Below are positions 8,624 through 17,891 of a stretch of 64,000 nucleotides of DNA, piece by piece. The position numbers and the translations under genes are program-made. This DNA comes from Pusillibacter faecalis. GTDB lineage: Bacteria > Bacillota > Clostridia > Oscillospirales > Oscillospiraceae. The stretch lies in the NCBI RefSeq assembly GCF_018408705.1, contig NZ_AP023420.1, positions 1,612,001 to 1,676,000 on the forward strand, written 5' to 3'. Each line of letters begins with the position of its first letter. Position 1 is the stretch's first letter. Under the pieces are notes generated by a model that did not search any database, was not told the origin of the DNA, and saw only the letters and a list, made by a program, of their open reading frames with translations.

Positions 8624-9115
8624 TTACGGCTGTGCCGCCTCAAAGTACTGCCCGATGAGCTCGTGGGGCAGGTATTGCAGAATGACCTTGCCGCCATCCA
8701 TCTCGCCGGTACGCTTGCAGAGATAAATTTTGGAATCCTCCGGGTCCAGGTAGTACCGGCCATACTGGTACTCCATTCCCCGGACTGCGGGAATGGGGTC
8801 CGCTCTGGTGCCGGATTCCTCCGGGGAGACGGCGGCCCACAGCGCCGGGACCTTGTCTGGGGTCCAATCCGGCTGGCTGGAGGCATCATGCTGCTGGAGC
8901 AGCTTGTAGACAATATCCTCCCACTGGTATGGCTTCCCCACAGGCGTCTCCGGGGTTAGGAAGGATCTGGGACGCCAGGTGGGAATTTTGGATTTTCCTG
9001 CCAGCAACTCTGCGTTTCCTACCTCACCGGACACAGCCCGCTGCGCCAGCGCCGCAGCATCCGCCATTCCTTGCGCCCGGAGTTTGTCCTTGGCCAGCGC
9101 CAACATCTCAGCCAT
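8624..9115 (-). CDS. Phage tail-like protein with chitin-binding-like (CBM5/12-type) segment
   Basis: 163 residues from ATG 9115, which has a GGAGGGGG site just upstream; the open frame extends further upstream but without a site. N-terminal helical part (MAEMLALAKDKLRAQGMADA), then a segment shaped like the CBM5/12 domains common at the ends of phage tail and tail-tip proteins: W-ED-V, LLQQHDASSQPDWTPDKVPALW. C-terminal YYLDPEDSKIYLC repeats the aromatic style of such domains. Overlaps the preceding gene by 8 bases. No other phage genes are near, so it is a domesticated or leftover tail module. Function not shown by the sequence. Confidence 0.65.
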   Translation of the reverse strand: MAEMLALAKDKLRAQGMADAAALAQRAVSGEVGNAELLAGKSKIPTWRPRSFLTPETPVGKPYQWEDIVYKLLQQHDASSQPDWTPDKVPALWAAVSPEESGTRADPIPAVRGMEYQYGRYYLDPEDSKIYLCKRTGEMDGGKVILQYLPHELIGQYFEAAQP

Positions 9116-9542
9116 TGTGCTCCACCCCCTCCGTATAGGCGGCACGCAGCTCTGCCTCTGCGGCGGCGGTACTGCTGGCCAGCAGTTCCTCAACCTGCTG
9201 CTCCCTGGCTGCCAGGGTGTTCGACAGCGCTTCCACCTGGGCCTGGTAGCCAGTCACATCCCCCAGATACTGCCGTGCTGTTTTTACCTCCACGGTATAG
9301 CTTTTGACTGCGCTGTCATATGTGATTTTCACCAACTCAAAGCCATACCCCTCCGGCAGCCCAAACTCTCCGGCCTCCGTCAGGCGCTCCACAGATGGCT
9401 GGGCCCAGTTAATGGACTCAATTTGAGGCAATTCTGCAGATTCCCGCTCAAATACAATGCGGTAGCGACCGTTTCTGTCTCCCCGCATGATGAAAGCGGC
9501 CGTCACCCCGTCGATCCTCCAATGTGCTCCATAATAGCTCAT
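9108..9542 (-). CDS. Hypothetical phage-like protein with C-terminal coiled coil
   Basis: 144 residues from ATG 9542, preceded by AAGGAG on the minus strand. N-terminal ~100 residues are beta-rich (MSYYGAHWRIDGVTAAFIMRG; RYRIVFERES), residues ~105-140 form a predicted coiled coil (YQAQVEALSNTLAAREQQVEELLA). It is translationally coupled to the CBM-like gene (8-base overlap). The pair resembles the short genes found at the end of phage tail modules. I do not recognise a named family. Confidence 0.6.
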   Translation of the reverse strand: MSYYGAHWRIDGVTAAFIMRGDRNGRYRIVFERESAELPQIESINWAQPSVERLTEAGEFGLPEGYGFELVKITYDSAVKSYTVEVKTARQYLGDVTGYQAQVEALSNTLAAREQQVEELLASSTAAAEAELRAAYTEGVEHNG

Positions 9543-10070
9543 AGCATTCTCCTTCGCCGTCAAAATTCTGTGCCCGCAAAAGCGTGCTCTGAAATATGTG
9601 CCCCTGGGCGGTTTCTTGTACAGCGTGGTGCAACGGCAGCCAAACCGGAATCTTTTTTGCGGTGGGCATCCTGCGTGTGAAGAGCTGGTTGATATGAAGG
9701 GCCCGGCCGTGCCAATCCTGGAGGGAAGGGGAGGAGCGGCCACGCTTCATGCGCAATTCAACATGCCGGTATCGAGGCAAATGCAGGCGAAGCATTCTTT
9801 CCGATCATCCCCCAGGGCAGGAAAAGGACGCGCCGTGGCTGCTTGCTGTACGTTAGCACAGCAAAACAGAACTTTTTTTCACAAAGACTTTAACGAATTG
9901 CACCGAGTAAACGTTTTTTCAAAATTTTTGCAAAAAGTCGAGTTTTTAACAAAAAATTAACGAGTTTGCTTGCAAATATGTTTCAAAATCGCTATAATGT
10001 TAACGTTACACACGCTTGTTTTTAGTTCGGGGTAACAAGGAGATTATCATCAATATAGGGAGGTTTGCCA
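9543..10070. other. Intergenic region before the hydrogenase operon
   Basis: 528 bases. The first ~300 hold only low-quality open frames that look like noise. From ~9860 the sequence becomes AT-rich and carries the hydrogenase promoter and an adjacent repeat TTAACAA-AAAA-TTAACGA (about 9947-9964). Confidence 0.6.
9970..9998 (+). promoter_or_regulatory. SigA-type promoter of the hydrogenase operon
   Basis: TTGCAA (9970-9975), 17-base spacer, TATAAT (9993-9998). An 8-bp palindrome TAACGTTA directly follows the -10 box and a direct repeat of TTAAC(A/G)A lies just upstream, both candidate regulator sites. Confidence 0.75.
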
Positions 10071-10562
10071 ATGAGCAGCGAGCGGACGCGGACTGATCGT
10101 ATCCTAGAGAGCTACGGATACGACCAGTCCAACCTGATTGCAATTTTACAGGAGATTCAGGCGGAGTACAAATACCTCAGCGAGGAGTCGCTGACCCTCG
10201 TGGCCGAAAAGCTTGGCATCAGCGCAGCCAAGGTCTACAGTGTGGCTACATTTTACGAGAATTTTTCCCTGGAAGCCAAGGGAAAGCACATCATCAAGGT
10301 CTGTGCCGGCACCGCCTGTCACGTCCGTAAATCTCAGCCGATTTTTGACGCGGTTCACGATTATCTGGGCCTGTCCGGGAAGAAAAAGACCTCCGCGGAC
10401 GGGATGTTCACCCTGGAAACCGTGGCGTGCCTCGGCGCCTGCGGTTTGGCCCCCGTCATGACCATTGACGGCGAGGTTCACTCCAAAATGACCCCTGAGG
10501 CGGCGCTTTCGCTGCTGGAGGAAATTCGGGAAAAGGAGGCGAGCGTACATGCGGCAGACTAA
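10071..10562 (+). CDS. hydC: NuoE-like [2Fe-2S] subunit of the NAD-linked [FeFe] hydrogenase
   Basis: 163-residue thioredoxin-fold ferredoxin subunit. The four cluster cysteines are Cys78, Cys83, Cys120 and Cys124 (VCAGTAC ... ACLGAC), the pattern of NuoE/HydC. N-terminal helical part 1-70 with the usual SVATFYENF. ATG 10071 follows GGGAGG (10058-10063). It overlaps hydB by 14 bases. In HydABC complexes this subunit passes electrons between the flavin subunit and the hydrogenase subunit. Confidence 0.93.
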   Translation: MSSERTRTDRILESYGYDQSNLIAILQEIQAEYKYLSEESLTLVAEKLGISAAKVYSVATFYENFSLEAKGKHIIKVCAGTACHVRKSQPIFDAVHDYLGLSGKKKTSADGMFTLETVACLGACGLAPVMTIDGEVHSKMTPEAALSLLEEIREKEASVHAAD

Positions 10563-12453
10563 GCTGACACGGGACAGTTTCCATGTGTTTCAGGCAAACG
10601 CCCGGAATGCGCTTAAGCAGAGCGAGCAGGTCCCCTCTGTTTTGATCTGCGCCGGCACCGGCTGCATTGCCGGCGGCGCCATGAAGATTTATGAAAACAT
10701 CAAGGCCGAGTGCGAGAGCCGGGGCCTTGCGGTGTATGTGGGCTTAAAGCACGACACGGACGAGGAGAAGAGCCTCCATGTGAAGATGAGCGGCTGCCAC
10801 GGCTTTTGCGAGATGGGTCCGCTGGTTCATATCGAGCCCATGGGCGTCATGTACATCCATGTCAAGCCGGAGGACTGCCACGAGATTCTGGAAAAGACGG
10901 TTCTCGGCGGAGAGGTCATCGACCGGCTGGTATACCACCTGGACGGCGTGGCCTATCCCCGGCAGGAGGATATCCCCTTCTACAAAAAGCAGCACCGGGT
11001 GGTGCTGGAAAACTGCGGCAGCAGCGACGCCGAGGATATTGAGGAGTATATCGCCAAGGGCGGCTACGCCGGCTTTGAAAAGGCCCTCTTCGAGATGTCC
11101 GGAGAGGAAATCTGCAAGACCATCACGGACTCTGGACTCCGGGGCCGCGGCGGCGGCGGATTCCCAGCGGGCCGCAAGTGGGAGGGCGCTCGAAAGCAGA
11201 AGTCCGAGCAGAAGTACATCGTCTGCAACGGCGACGAGGGCGACCCCGGCGCGTTTATGGACCGCTCCATTATGGAGGGCAACCCCCACAGCGTGCTGGA
11301 GGGCATGATGATCGCGGGACTTGCCGTGGGCAGCGGCCAGGGCTACATCTATGTCCGGGCGGAGTATCCGCTGGCCGTGGACCGGCTGAAAAAGGCCATT
11401 GCCAAGGCGGAGAGCTACGGCCTGCTGGGCGACCACATCATGGGCACGGACTTTTCCTTCCGTATTCATGTGAATATGGGCGCAGGCGCCTTCGTCTGCG
11501 GCGAGGGCAGCGCCCTCACTGCCTCCATCGAGGGCAACCGGGGCATGCCCCGGGTCAAGCCGCCCCGGACCATTGAGCACGGCCTCTGGGCGGAGCCCAC
11601 GGTCCTCAACAACGTGGAGACCTTTGCCAACGTGCCGCTGATCATCCGCAACGGCGTGGAGTGGTACCACTCCATCGGCACTCGTACCAGCCCCGGAACC
11701 AAGGCCTTTGCTCTCACCGGCAACGTGGTGAACACCGGCCTCATCGAGGTCCCCATGGGCACCACCATCCGGGAGGTGGTCTTCGACATCGGCGGCGGCA
11801 TCCGGGACGGCAAAAAGTTCAAGGCCGTGCAGATCGGCGGCCCCTCCGGCGGCGCCACCACCGCCAGCAAAGAACATCTGGACCTGCCGCTGGACTTTGA
11901 CTCCCTGAAGACCATCGGCGCCATGATCGGCTCCGGCGGCCTTGTGGTCATGGACGAGGACACCTGCATGGTGGAGACCGCCCGCTTCTTCATGGAGTTT
12001 ACCCAGAAGGAGTCCTGCGGCAAGTGCGTCCCTTGCCGGGAGGGCACCAAGCGGATGCTGGAGATTTTAGACCGCATCATCGCAAACCAGGGCACTATGG
12101 AGGACCTGGACCTTTTGGAGGAGCTGGCAGACACCATTTCCTCCACGGCCCTGTGCGGCCTGGGGCAGAGCGCCTGCAAGCCGGTGCAGAGCACGCTGAA
12201 ATACTTCCGGGAGGAGTATTTGGCTCATGTGGTGGACCACCACTGTCCCATCTGCAATCGGGAAAAGCCCCACCCTGTGGTGGAGGCGGACAAGTGCAAG
12301 GGCTGCGGCAAGTGCCGGAAGAACTGTCCCATGGAGGCCATTTCCGGCGCGCCCAAACAGCCCCATGTCATCGACCCGGAGAAGTGCATCAACTGCGGCG
12401 CCTGCGTGACCATCTGTCCCTTCGGCGCCATCACCGCAAGCAAGGAGGGCTGA
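10549..12453 (+). CDS. hydB: NuoF-like NADH-binding flavin subunit of [FeFe] hydrogenase
   Basis: 634 residues, length typical of HydB. Order: N-terminal thioredoxin-like [2Fe-2S] domain (ICAGTGCIAGG and GCHGFCEMG), NADH/FMN-binding domain (GRGGGGFPAGRKW; NGDEGDPGAFMDRSIMEGNP), SLBB domain, the cluster helix bundle SCGKCVPCREGTKRM, and two C-terminal [4Fe-4S] motifs (CKGCGKCRKNCP and CINCGACVTICP). It binds NAD(H) and is the site of electron bifurcation or confurcation in known HydABC enzymes. RBS AAAGGAGG before ATG 10549; hydA starts 4 bases after its stop. Confidence 0.94.
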   Translation: MRQTKLTRDSFHVFQANARNALKQSEQVPSVLICAGTGCIAGGAMKIYENIKAECESRGLAVYVGLKHDTDEEKSLHVKMSGCHGFCEMGPLVHIEPMGVMYIHVKPEDCHEILEKTVLGGEVIDRLVYHLDGVAYPRQEDIPFYKKQHRVVLENCGSSDAEDIEEYIAKGGYAGFEKALFEMSGEEICKTITDSGLRGRGGGGFPAGRKWEGARKQKSEQKYIVCNGDEGDPGAFMDRSIMEGNPHSVLEGMMIAGLAVGSGQGYIYVRAEYPLAVDRLKKAIAKAESYGLLGDHIMGTDFSFRIHVNMGAGAFVCGEGSALTASIEGNRGMPRVKPPRTIEHGLWAEPTVLNNVETFANVPLIIRNGVEWYHSIGTRTSPGTKAFALTGNVVNTGLIEVPMGTTIREVVFDIGGGIRDGKKFKAVQIGGPSGGATTASKEHLDLPLDFDSLKTIGAMIGSGGLVVMDEDTCMVETARFFMEFTQKESCGKCVPCREGTKRMLEILDRIIANQGTMEDLDLLEELADTISSTALCGLGQSACKPVQSTLKYFREEYLAHVVDHHCPICNREKPHPVVEADKCKGCGKCRKNCPMEAISGAPKQPHVIDPEKCINCGACVTICPFGAITASKEG

Positions 12454-12457
12454 AACC

Positions 12458-14146
12458 ATGGCGAAAGGAATTATGTACATCGACGGCCAGCGGGTGCCCT
12501 TCGACGGGGAGAAGAACGTTTTGGCAGTCATTCGGAAGGCCGGGATCGACATGCCCACCTTCTGTTACTACTCAGAGCTGTCCACCTTCGGCGCGTGCCG
12601 GATGTGCGTGGTGGAGGATGAAAAGGGCAAGATCGACACCTCCTGCTCCATGGAGCCCAGGGACGGCATGAAAATCCGCACCAACACCGCCCGGCTTTTA
12701 AAACACCGGCGGATGATTCTGGAGCTGATGCTGGCCTCCCACGACCGGGACTGCACCACCTGCGAGAAAAGCGGCAAGTGCCGCCTGCAGGACCTGGCGC
12801 TGCAGTTCGGCGTGCGGCATGTCCGCTTTCCGGACACCCGGCCGGCCTATGAGAAGGACCGCTCTTCTCCGGCCATCGTCCGGGACCCCAACAAGTGCAT
12901 CCTCTGCGGCGACTGCGTGCGGGTGTGCGACGAGATGCAGGGCATGGCGATTTTGAACTTTGCCCACCGGGGCAGCGACCTGGTGGTGAGCCCCGCCTTT
13001 GACCGGAAGCTGGCGGACACCAGCTGCATCAGCTGCGGCCAGTGCGCGGCGGCCTGTCCCACCGGAGCCATTACCATCCGGGACGAGATCGGCAAGGCAT
13101 GGCGGGAGCTGTATGACCCCAAGAAACGGGTCGTGTTCCAGATTGCGCCTGCCGTGCGGGTGGCCGTGGGCGAGGAGTTCGGCCTGGAGCCCGGTGTCAA
13201 CGCCCTGGACAAGCTGGTTTCAGCCCTGAAAATGATGGGCGCCGCCGAGGTGTACGACACCAACTTCGGCGCGGACCTCACGGTAATGGAGGAGGCGGCA
13301 GAATTCCTGGAACGGCTGAAAAAGGGCGGACCGTTCCCCATGTTCACCTCCTGCTGCCCCGCCTGGATCAAGTATCTGGAAAAGGAGAACCCCAAGTACC
13401 TCAAGCATGTCTCCACCTGCAAGTCCCCCATGGAGATGTTCGCGGCGGTACTGAAGGATCAATACAAGGCCAAGGATGCCGAGGACGGCCGCACCACCTA
13501 TCACATTGCCATCATGCCCTGCACCGCCAAGAAGATGGAGGCCGCCAGGGAGGAATTCCAGCATGACGGCAGGCCGGACGTGGACCTGGTGCTGACCACC
13601 CAGGAGATCATCACCATGATCAAGGAGTCCGGCATCCGCTTCACGGAGCTGGAGGGCGAGTCTCCGGACCTGCCCTTTGGCATGGGTACCGGCGCCGCCA
13701 CGATCTTCGGCACCACCGGCGGCGTTGCGGAGGCCGTTGCCCGCCGGGTGGTGGAGGACAAATCCCGCAACACCCTCCAGGCTATTCAGTTCTCCGGGCT
13801 TCGCGGCAGCGAGGCGATTCGGGAGGTATCCCTGCCTGTTGGCGACCGGATTCTCCGCATCGCCGTGGTGCATGGCCTGGTACATGTGAAAAAGCTGCTG
13901 GCAGAGATCGAGGCGGGCACCGCCTATTATGACCTGGTAGAAGTCATGACCTGCAAGACCGGGTGCGTTGGCGGCGCGGGCCAGCCCTACGGACTGCTGC
14001 CTGCCAAGCATCAGCGGGCGGAGGGCCTGTATGAGGCGGACCGGACGGCGCTTATCAAGCGCTCTGAGCGCAACCCCATTGTGGGAGAGCTGCTGGCCGG
14101 ACCCTTGAAGGGCCGCACCCACGAGCTGCTTCACGTGCATTATTGA
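12458..14146 (+). CDS. hydA: [FeFe] hydrogenase catalytic subunit HydA
   Basis: 562 residues. N-terminal [2Fe-2S] ferredoxin domain (GACRMCVV), a His-Cys3 [4Fe-4S] motif (HDRDCTTCEKSGKC), two [4Fe-4S] motifs (CILCGDCVRVC; CISCGQCAAACP), then the H-cluster domain with all three signatures: TSCCPAW, MPCTAKKMEA and EVMTCKTGCVGGAGQP. All cluster and proton-transfer cysteines are present, so it should be active in H2 production or uptake. RBS AAGGAGGG at 12442-12449. With hydC and hydB it forms a trimeric NAD- and probably ferredoxin-linked enzyme. The third motif is unusual (KT for the common PG), which I note without functional claim. Confidence 0.95.
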   Translation: MAKGIMYIDGQRVPFDGEKNVLAVIRKAGIDMPTFCYYSELSTFGACRMCVVEDEKGKIDTSCSMEPRDGMKIRTNTARLLKHRRMILELMLASHDRDCTTCEKSGKCRLQDLALQFGVRHVRFPDTRPAYEKDRSSPAIVRDPNKCILCGDCVRVCDEMQGMAILNFAHRGSDLVVSPAFDRKLADTSCISCGQCAAACPTGAITIRDEIGKAWRELYDPKKRVVFQIAPAVRVAVGEEFGLEPGVNALDKLVSALKMMGAAEVYDTNFGADLTVMEEAAEFLERLKKGGPFPMFTSCCPAWIKYLEKENPKYLKHVSTCKSPMEMFAAVLKDQYKAKDAEDGRTTYHIAIMPCTAKKMEAAREEFQHDGRPDVDLVLTTQEIITMIKESGIRFTELEGESPDLPFGMGTGAATIFGTTGGVAEAVARRVVEDKSRNTLQAIQFSGLRGSEAIREVSLPVGDRILRIAVVHGLVHVKKLLAEIEAGTAYYDLVEVMTCKTGCVGGAGQPYGLLPAKHQRAEGLYEADRTALIKRSERNPIVGELLAGPLKGRTHELLHVHY

Positions 14147-14158
14147 CGCTCTGAACAG

Positions 14159-14187
14159 AGGCCGGGTATGGATGCCATACCCGGCCT
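14159..14187 (+). terminator. Terminator after hydA
   Basis: Stem GGCCGGGTATGG / CCATACCCGGCC with loop ATG, followed by TTTC. Closes the hydrogenase operon. Confidence 0.8.
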
Positions 14188-14238
14188 TTCCCGGTCTGTG
14201 ACAGGGCTGCCTGGGATCAAAAAAATTAAAATTCCCTC

Positions 14239-14267
14239 TTGACAAACCGGGAGAAATTGTGTAAGTT
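14239..14267 (+). promoter_or_regulatory. Promoter of the leucine operon
   Basis: Consensus -35 TTGACA (14239-14244), 17-base spacer and a weak -10 TAAGTT (14262-14267), immediately ahead of the T-box leader. Confidence 0.6.
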
Positions 14268-14269
14268 TA

Positions 14270-14558
14270 ATTTCAATAACGATCAATGCGATGACAGGGA
14301 AAACGTCACTGCGAGCATTTCAGAGAGCCGCCGGTTGCTGTGAGGCGGTATGCGGACAGCGGACTTACTGGCCCTTGAGCAGTCAGCTGAAAGCCCATTG
14401 GGCCGTAGGTGCGACCGGGTTCCTCACCGTTATCATAGAGGCGGCATTCGCCCCCCAGGGGCTGATGTGAAGAGTGGATATTGCAATGATATCAACAAGA
14501 GTGGTACCGCGGAAGTGAGCTTTCGTCTCTTTATTGTAGAGAGACGAGAGCTTTTTTG
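14270..14558 (+). promoter_or_regulatory. Leucine T-box riboswitch with terminator
   Basis: tRNA-sensing leader for leuACDB. The Stem I AGAGAG motif lies near 14321; the specifier segment GGACTTACTGG (14361-14371) reads CTT or TTA depending on register, and both are leucine codons. The conserved T-box GTGGTACCGCGGAA is at 14501-14514. The terminator is GAGCTTTCGTCTCT / AGAGACGAGAGCT followed by six T (14517-14557). When uncharged tRNA-Leu pairs, the antiterminator forms and leuA is read. Confidence 0.95.
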
Positions 14559-14600
14559 TTTGTCCGGAACCACGAATCACCACAAGGAGGTTAAGAGAAG

Positions 14601-16130
14601 ATGAAAAGGATCAAGGTATTTGACACCACGCTCCGGGATGGCGAGCAGTCCCCTGGTTGCAGCATGAACCTCTCGGAAAAGCTGGACATGGCACGGCAGC
14701 TGGACGCTCTGGGCGTGGATGTAATTGAGGCGGGCTTCGCCATTGTGTCCCCCGAGGACTCCAAGAGTGTGGAGGCCATTGCAAAAACAGTCCAAAACTG
14801 CGCCGTGGCCAGCCTGGCCCGCTGTGCCAAGGGAGATATCGACGCCGCCTGGAACGCCTTGAAGGAGGCGAAGCATCCCCGCATCCACCTCTTCATCGCA
14901 ACCAGTGAAATCCACATGGAATATAAGCTGCGGATGACCCGGGAACAGGTGCTTGAGAGCATTCGGGAGAGCGTGTCCTACGCCAAGAGCCTTTGTGACG
15001 ACATTGAGTTTTCCACCGAGGACGGCTCTCGCTCCGACCGGGAGTTTCTGGCGGAGTGCTGCTCTGTTGCTGTGGAGGCCGGGGCCACCGTACTGAACAT
15101 TCCGGACACCGTTGGCTACTGTACGCCGGAGGAGATGTACGACCTGTTCCGCTATCTGAAGGAACACGTCCGGGGTGTGGAGAACGTGGACCTCTCCGCC
15201 CACTGCCATGACGATCTGGGGATGGCAGTCGCCAATACCCTCGCCTGCATCCGGGCCGGGGCCACCCAGGTGGAGTGCACGGTCAACGGCATCGGCGAGC
15301 GGGCGGGCAACGCCAGCCTGGAGGAGATTGTCATGGCGCTTCATACACGCGCCGGCTTCTACGGCGCCGAGACCGGCGTTCATACCCAGCAGATCTACAA
15401 GACCAGCAAGCTGCTCTCCAGCATCACCGGTGTCCCCATCCCCCCCAGCAAGGCCATTGTGGGGGCCAACGCCTTTGCCCATGAGTCCGGCATCCACCAG
15501 CACGGTGTTCTGGCCAACGCCCAGACTTATGAGATCATGAAGGCCTCGGACATCGGCATCCCCAAGAGCACCATGGTCCTGGGCAAGCACTCCGGCAAGC
15601 ACGCCCTGCGGGAGCGGCTGGAGGACATGGGCTATGAGGTCAGCGACGAGCAGCTGAACGTCATCTTCACCCGCTTTAAAAAGCTGGCGGACAAGAAGAA
15701 AACCATCACCAGCTCTGATCTGGAGGCTCTGGTTCTGAACCGCGGCCAGAAAGACGCCGGCGGCTGGCAGCTTTTGAGCCATGTGGTCAATGTGGGCGAG
15801 GGGATTCCAAACACCGCCTATGTCAAGATGAGCCGGGACGGGCAGGAGGTGGAGGAAGTGGCCATCGGAACCGGTCCGCTGGATGCCTCCTTCAAGGCCA
15901 TCAACCGCATCACGCAGATGGATGTGGGCCTGGAGAGCTTCAGCCTCAATGCCGTGACCGACGGAGAGGACGCCATCGGAGAGGCTGTGGTGAAGGTCCA
16001 CTACGGCAGCGGCCTCTACACCGGCACCGGAATCTCCACAGATATCATTGAGTCTTCCATCCGGGCCTATGTCAACGGCATCAATAAAATTGCCGCCGTG
16101 GAGCGGCAGAAGGGGGAACAGGCGTCATGA
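14601..16130 (+). CDS. leuA: 2-isopropylmalate synthase
   Basis: First committed step of leucine synthesis: condenses acetyl-CoA with 2-ketoisovalerate. 509 residues. HMGL-like TIM barrel 1-280 with [13 protein letters not shown] at the N-terminus, metal-binding HCHDDLGMA and [24 protein letters not shown] in the linker, then the C-terminal LeuA allosteric domain (about 370-509), the site of leucine feedback. RBS AAGGAGG 13 bases before ATG 14601. Directly under the T-box; its last bases overlap leuC (ATGA). Confidence 0.97.
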   Translation: MKRIKVFDTTLRDGEQSPGCSMNLSEKLDMARQLDALGVDVIEAGFAIVSPEDSKSVEAIAKTVQNCAVASLARCAKGDIDAAWNALKEAKHPRIHLFIATSEIHMEYKLRMTREQVLESIRESVSYAKSLCDDIEFSTEDGSRSDREFLAECCSVAVEAGATVLNIPDTVGYCTPEEMYDLFRYLKEHVRGVENVDLSAHCHDDLGMAVANTLACIRAGATQVECTVNGIGERAGNASLEEIVMALHTRAGFYGAETGVHTQQIYKTSKLLSSITGVPIPPSKAIVGANAFAHESGIHQHGVLANAQTYEIMKASDIGIPKSTMVLGKHSGKHALRERLEDMGYEVSDEQLNVIFTRFKKLADKKKTITSSDLEALVLNRGQKDAGGWQLLSHVVNVGEGIPNTAYVKMSRDGQEVEEVAIGTGPLDASFKAINRITQMDVGLESFSLNAVTDGEDAIGEAVVKVHYGSGLYTGTGISTDIIESSIRAYVNGINKIAAVERQKGEQAS

Positions 16131-17395
16131 GCATGACAATGACACAAAAAATCCTGGCCCACCATGCGGGACTTTCCGAGGTGCGGCCGGGCCAGCTGAT
16201 CCGGGCGAAGCTGGACATGGTGCTGGGGAACGATATCACCTCCCCGGTTGCCATCAACGAGTTTGAAAAGGCGGGATTTGACCAGGTCTTTGACAAGAGC
16301 AGGGTGGTGATGATTATGGATCACTTTGCACCCAACAAGGACATCAAGGCCGCCACCCAGTGCAAGCAGTGCCGGACCTTTGCCCGCCGCTTCGATTTGG
16401 AGAACTACTACGACGTGGGAAGAATGGGGATTGAGCACGCTCTGGTGCCGGAAAAGGGCTTGATCGCCCCTGGCGAGGCCTGCATCGGCGCTGACTCCCA
16501 CACCTGCACCTACGGCGCCTTAGGGGCTTTCTCTACAGGCGTTGGGTCCACGGACATGGCCGCGGCCATGGCCACCGGCGAGACGTGGTTCAAGGTCCCC
16601 GCCGCTATCCGCGTCCATGTCACCGGCGCCCTGCGGCCCTATGTCAGCGGCAAGGACGTGATTTTGCACCTGATCGGCAGGATCGGCGTGGACGGGGCCC
16701 TGTACCGCTCCCTGGAGTTCTCCGGCCCGGGGCTGAAGAACCTCACGATCTACGACCGCCTGACCATCTCCAACATGGCGATTGAGGCTGGCGCCAAAAA
16801 CGGCATCTTCGCCGTGGACGACGTGACCCGGGCCTATGTTGAGGGTCGGGTGAACCGGCCCTGGACCGCCTTTGAGGCGGACGAAGACGCGGAGTATGAG
16901 CAGACCATTGAGCTGAACCTGGATGAGATCGACTGCACCGTTGCCTATCCCCACCTGCCGGAGAACGCCCACAGCGCCAGCGAGGGCGGCGACATCGCCA
17001 TCGACCAGGTGGTGATCGGTTCGTGTACCAACGGCCAGATCGCGGATATGGCCGCTGCCGCCGCGGTGCTCAAGGGCCGGAAGGTGGCGCCGGGCCTTCG
17101 GGCCATCGTCATTCCCGCAACGCCCGCGGTGTACCGTCAGTGCATGCAGGAGGGCTACACAGACATTTTCCTGGACGCGGGCTGCATCGTATCTACCCCC
17201 ACCTGCGGCCCGTGCCTGGGCGGCTACATGGGGATCTTGGCTGCCGGCGAGCGGTGCGTGTCCACCACCAACCGCAACTTCGTGGGCCGCATGGGCCACG
17301 TGGAGAGCGAGGTCTATCTGGCCTCTCCCGCCGTGGCGGCGGCCAGTGCCGTCACCGGCCATATCACCCATCCAAAGGAGGTCATGGAAGCATGA
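16127..17395 (+). CDS. leuC: 3-isopropylmalate dehydratase large subunit
   Basis: Aconitase-family large subunit, 422 residues, that isomerises 2- to 3-isopropylmalate with LeuD. Substrate and [4Fe-4S] motifs visible: [30 protein letters not shown] and [10 protein letters not shown], giving the three cluster cysteines (VIGSC, TCGPC). Archaeal/clostridial short-type LeuC length. The first ATG (16127) overlaps the leuA stop; ATG codons at 16133 and 16139 are alternatives. Ends with an ATGA overlap into leuD. Confidence 0.97.
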   Translation: MSMTMTQKILAHHAGLSEVRPGQLIRAKLDMVLGNDITSPVAINEFEKAGFDQVFDKSRVVMIMDHFAPNKDIKAATQCKQCRTFARRFDLENYYDVGRMGIEHALVPEKGLIAPGEACIGADSHTCTYGALGAFSTGVGSTDMAAAMATGETWFKVPAAIRVHVTGALRPYVSGKDVILHLIGRIGVDGALYRSLEFSGPGLKNLTIYDRLTISNMAIEAGAKNGIFAVDDVTRAYVEGRVNRPWTAFEADEDAEYEQTIELNLDEIDCTVAYPHLPENAHSASEGGDIAIDQVVIGSCTNGQIADMAAAAAVLKGRKVAPGLRAIVIPATPAVYRQCMQEGYTDIFLDAGCIVSTPTCGPCLGGYMGILAAGERCVSTTNRNFVGRMGHVESEVYLASPAVAAASAVTGHITHPKEVMEA

Positions 17396-17886
17396 GAGCG
17401 CAAGGACACGTCCACAAGTACGGGGACCACATTGATACAGACGTCATCATCCCCGCCCGGTATCTGGCCACCCAGGACGAAAAAGAGCTGGCCAGCCACT
17501 GCATGGAGGACATTGATACCTCCTTTGTCCAAAAGGTTCAGCCCGGCGACATCATGGTGGCCGGCTGGAACTTCGGCTGCGGCTCCTCCCGGGAGCACGC
17601 GCCCATCGCCATCAAGGCCAGCGGCGTCTCCTGCGTGATCGCCAAGACCTTTGCCCGCATTTTTTACCGCAATGCCATCAACATCGGCCTTGCCATTTTG
17701 GAGTGCGAGGCCGCCAGCAACGGCATTGACGACGGCGACCAGGTAGAAATTGACTTCGACACCGGCGTGATTACCAATGTCACCAAGAACGAGACCTACC
17801 AGGCAGAGCCGTTCCCGGACTTCATCAAGGATATGATTCAAAAGGGCGGCCTGATGGCCTCCATCAAGGCGGCAGGAAAGGACTAA
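17392..17886 (+). CDS. leuD: 3-isopropylmalate dehydratase small subunit
   Basis: Swivel-domain partner of LeuC, 164 residues, the usual length. Signatures: [16 protein letters not shown] at the start, [17 protein letters not shown] and [12 protein letters not shown] longer open frame runs upstream inside leuC but the ATG at 17392 overlaps the leuC stop and is preceded by AAGGAGG (17374-17380), so it is the start. Confidence 0.97.
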   Translation: MRAQGHVHKYGDHIDTDVIIPARYLATQDEKELASHCMEDIDTSFVQKVQPGDIMVAGWNFGCGSSREHAPIAIKASGVSCVIAKTFARIFYRNAINIGLAILECEAASNGIDDGDQVEIDFDTGVITNVTKNETYQAEPFPDFIKDMIQKGGLMASIKAAGKD

Positions 17887-17891
17887 GGAGC

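Noticed and set aside
9598..9960. 120-codon plus-strand frame before the hydrogenase
   Set aside because: No ribosome site, composition unlike coding DNA, ends inside the AT-rich promoter region.
9940..10015. Rex operator at the hydrogenase promoter
   Set aside because: TTAAC repeats are direct, not inverted, and do not meet the TTGTTAA-N4-TTAACAA pattern.
14577..16001. 474-codon minus-strand frame over leuA
   Set aside because: leuA is complete with all motifs; the reverse frame has no start signal.
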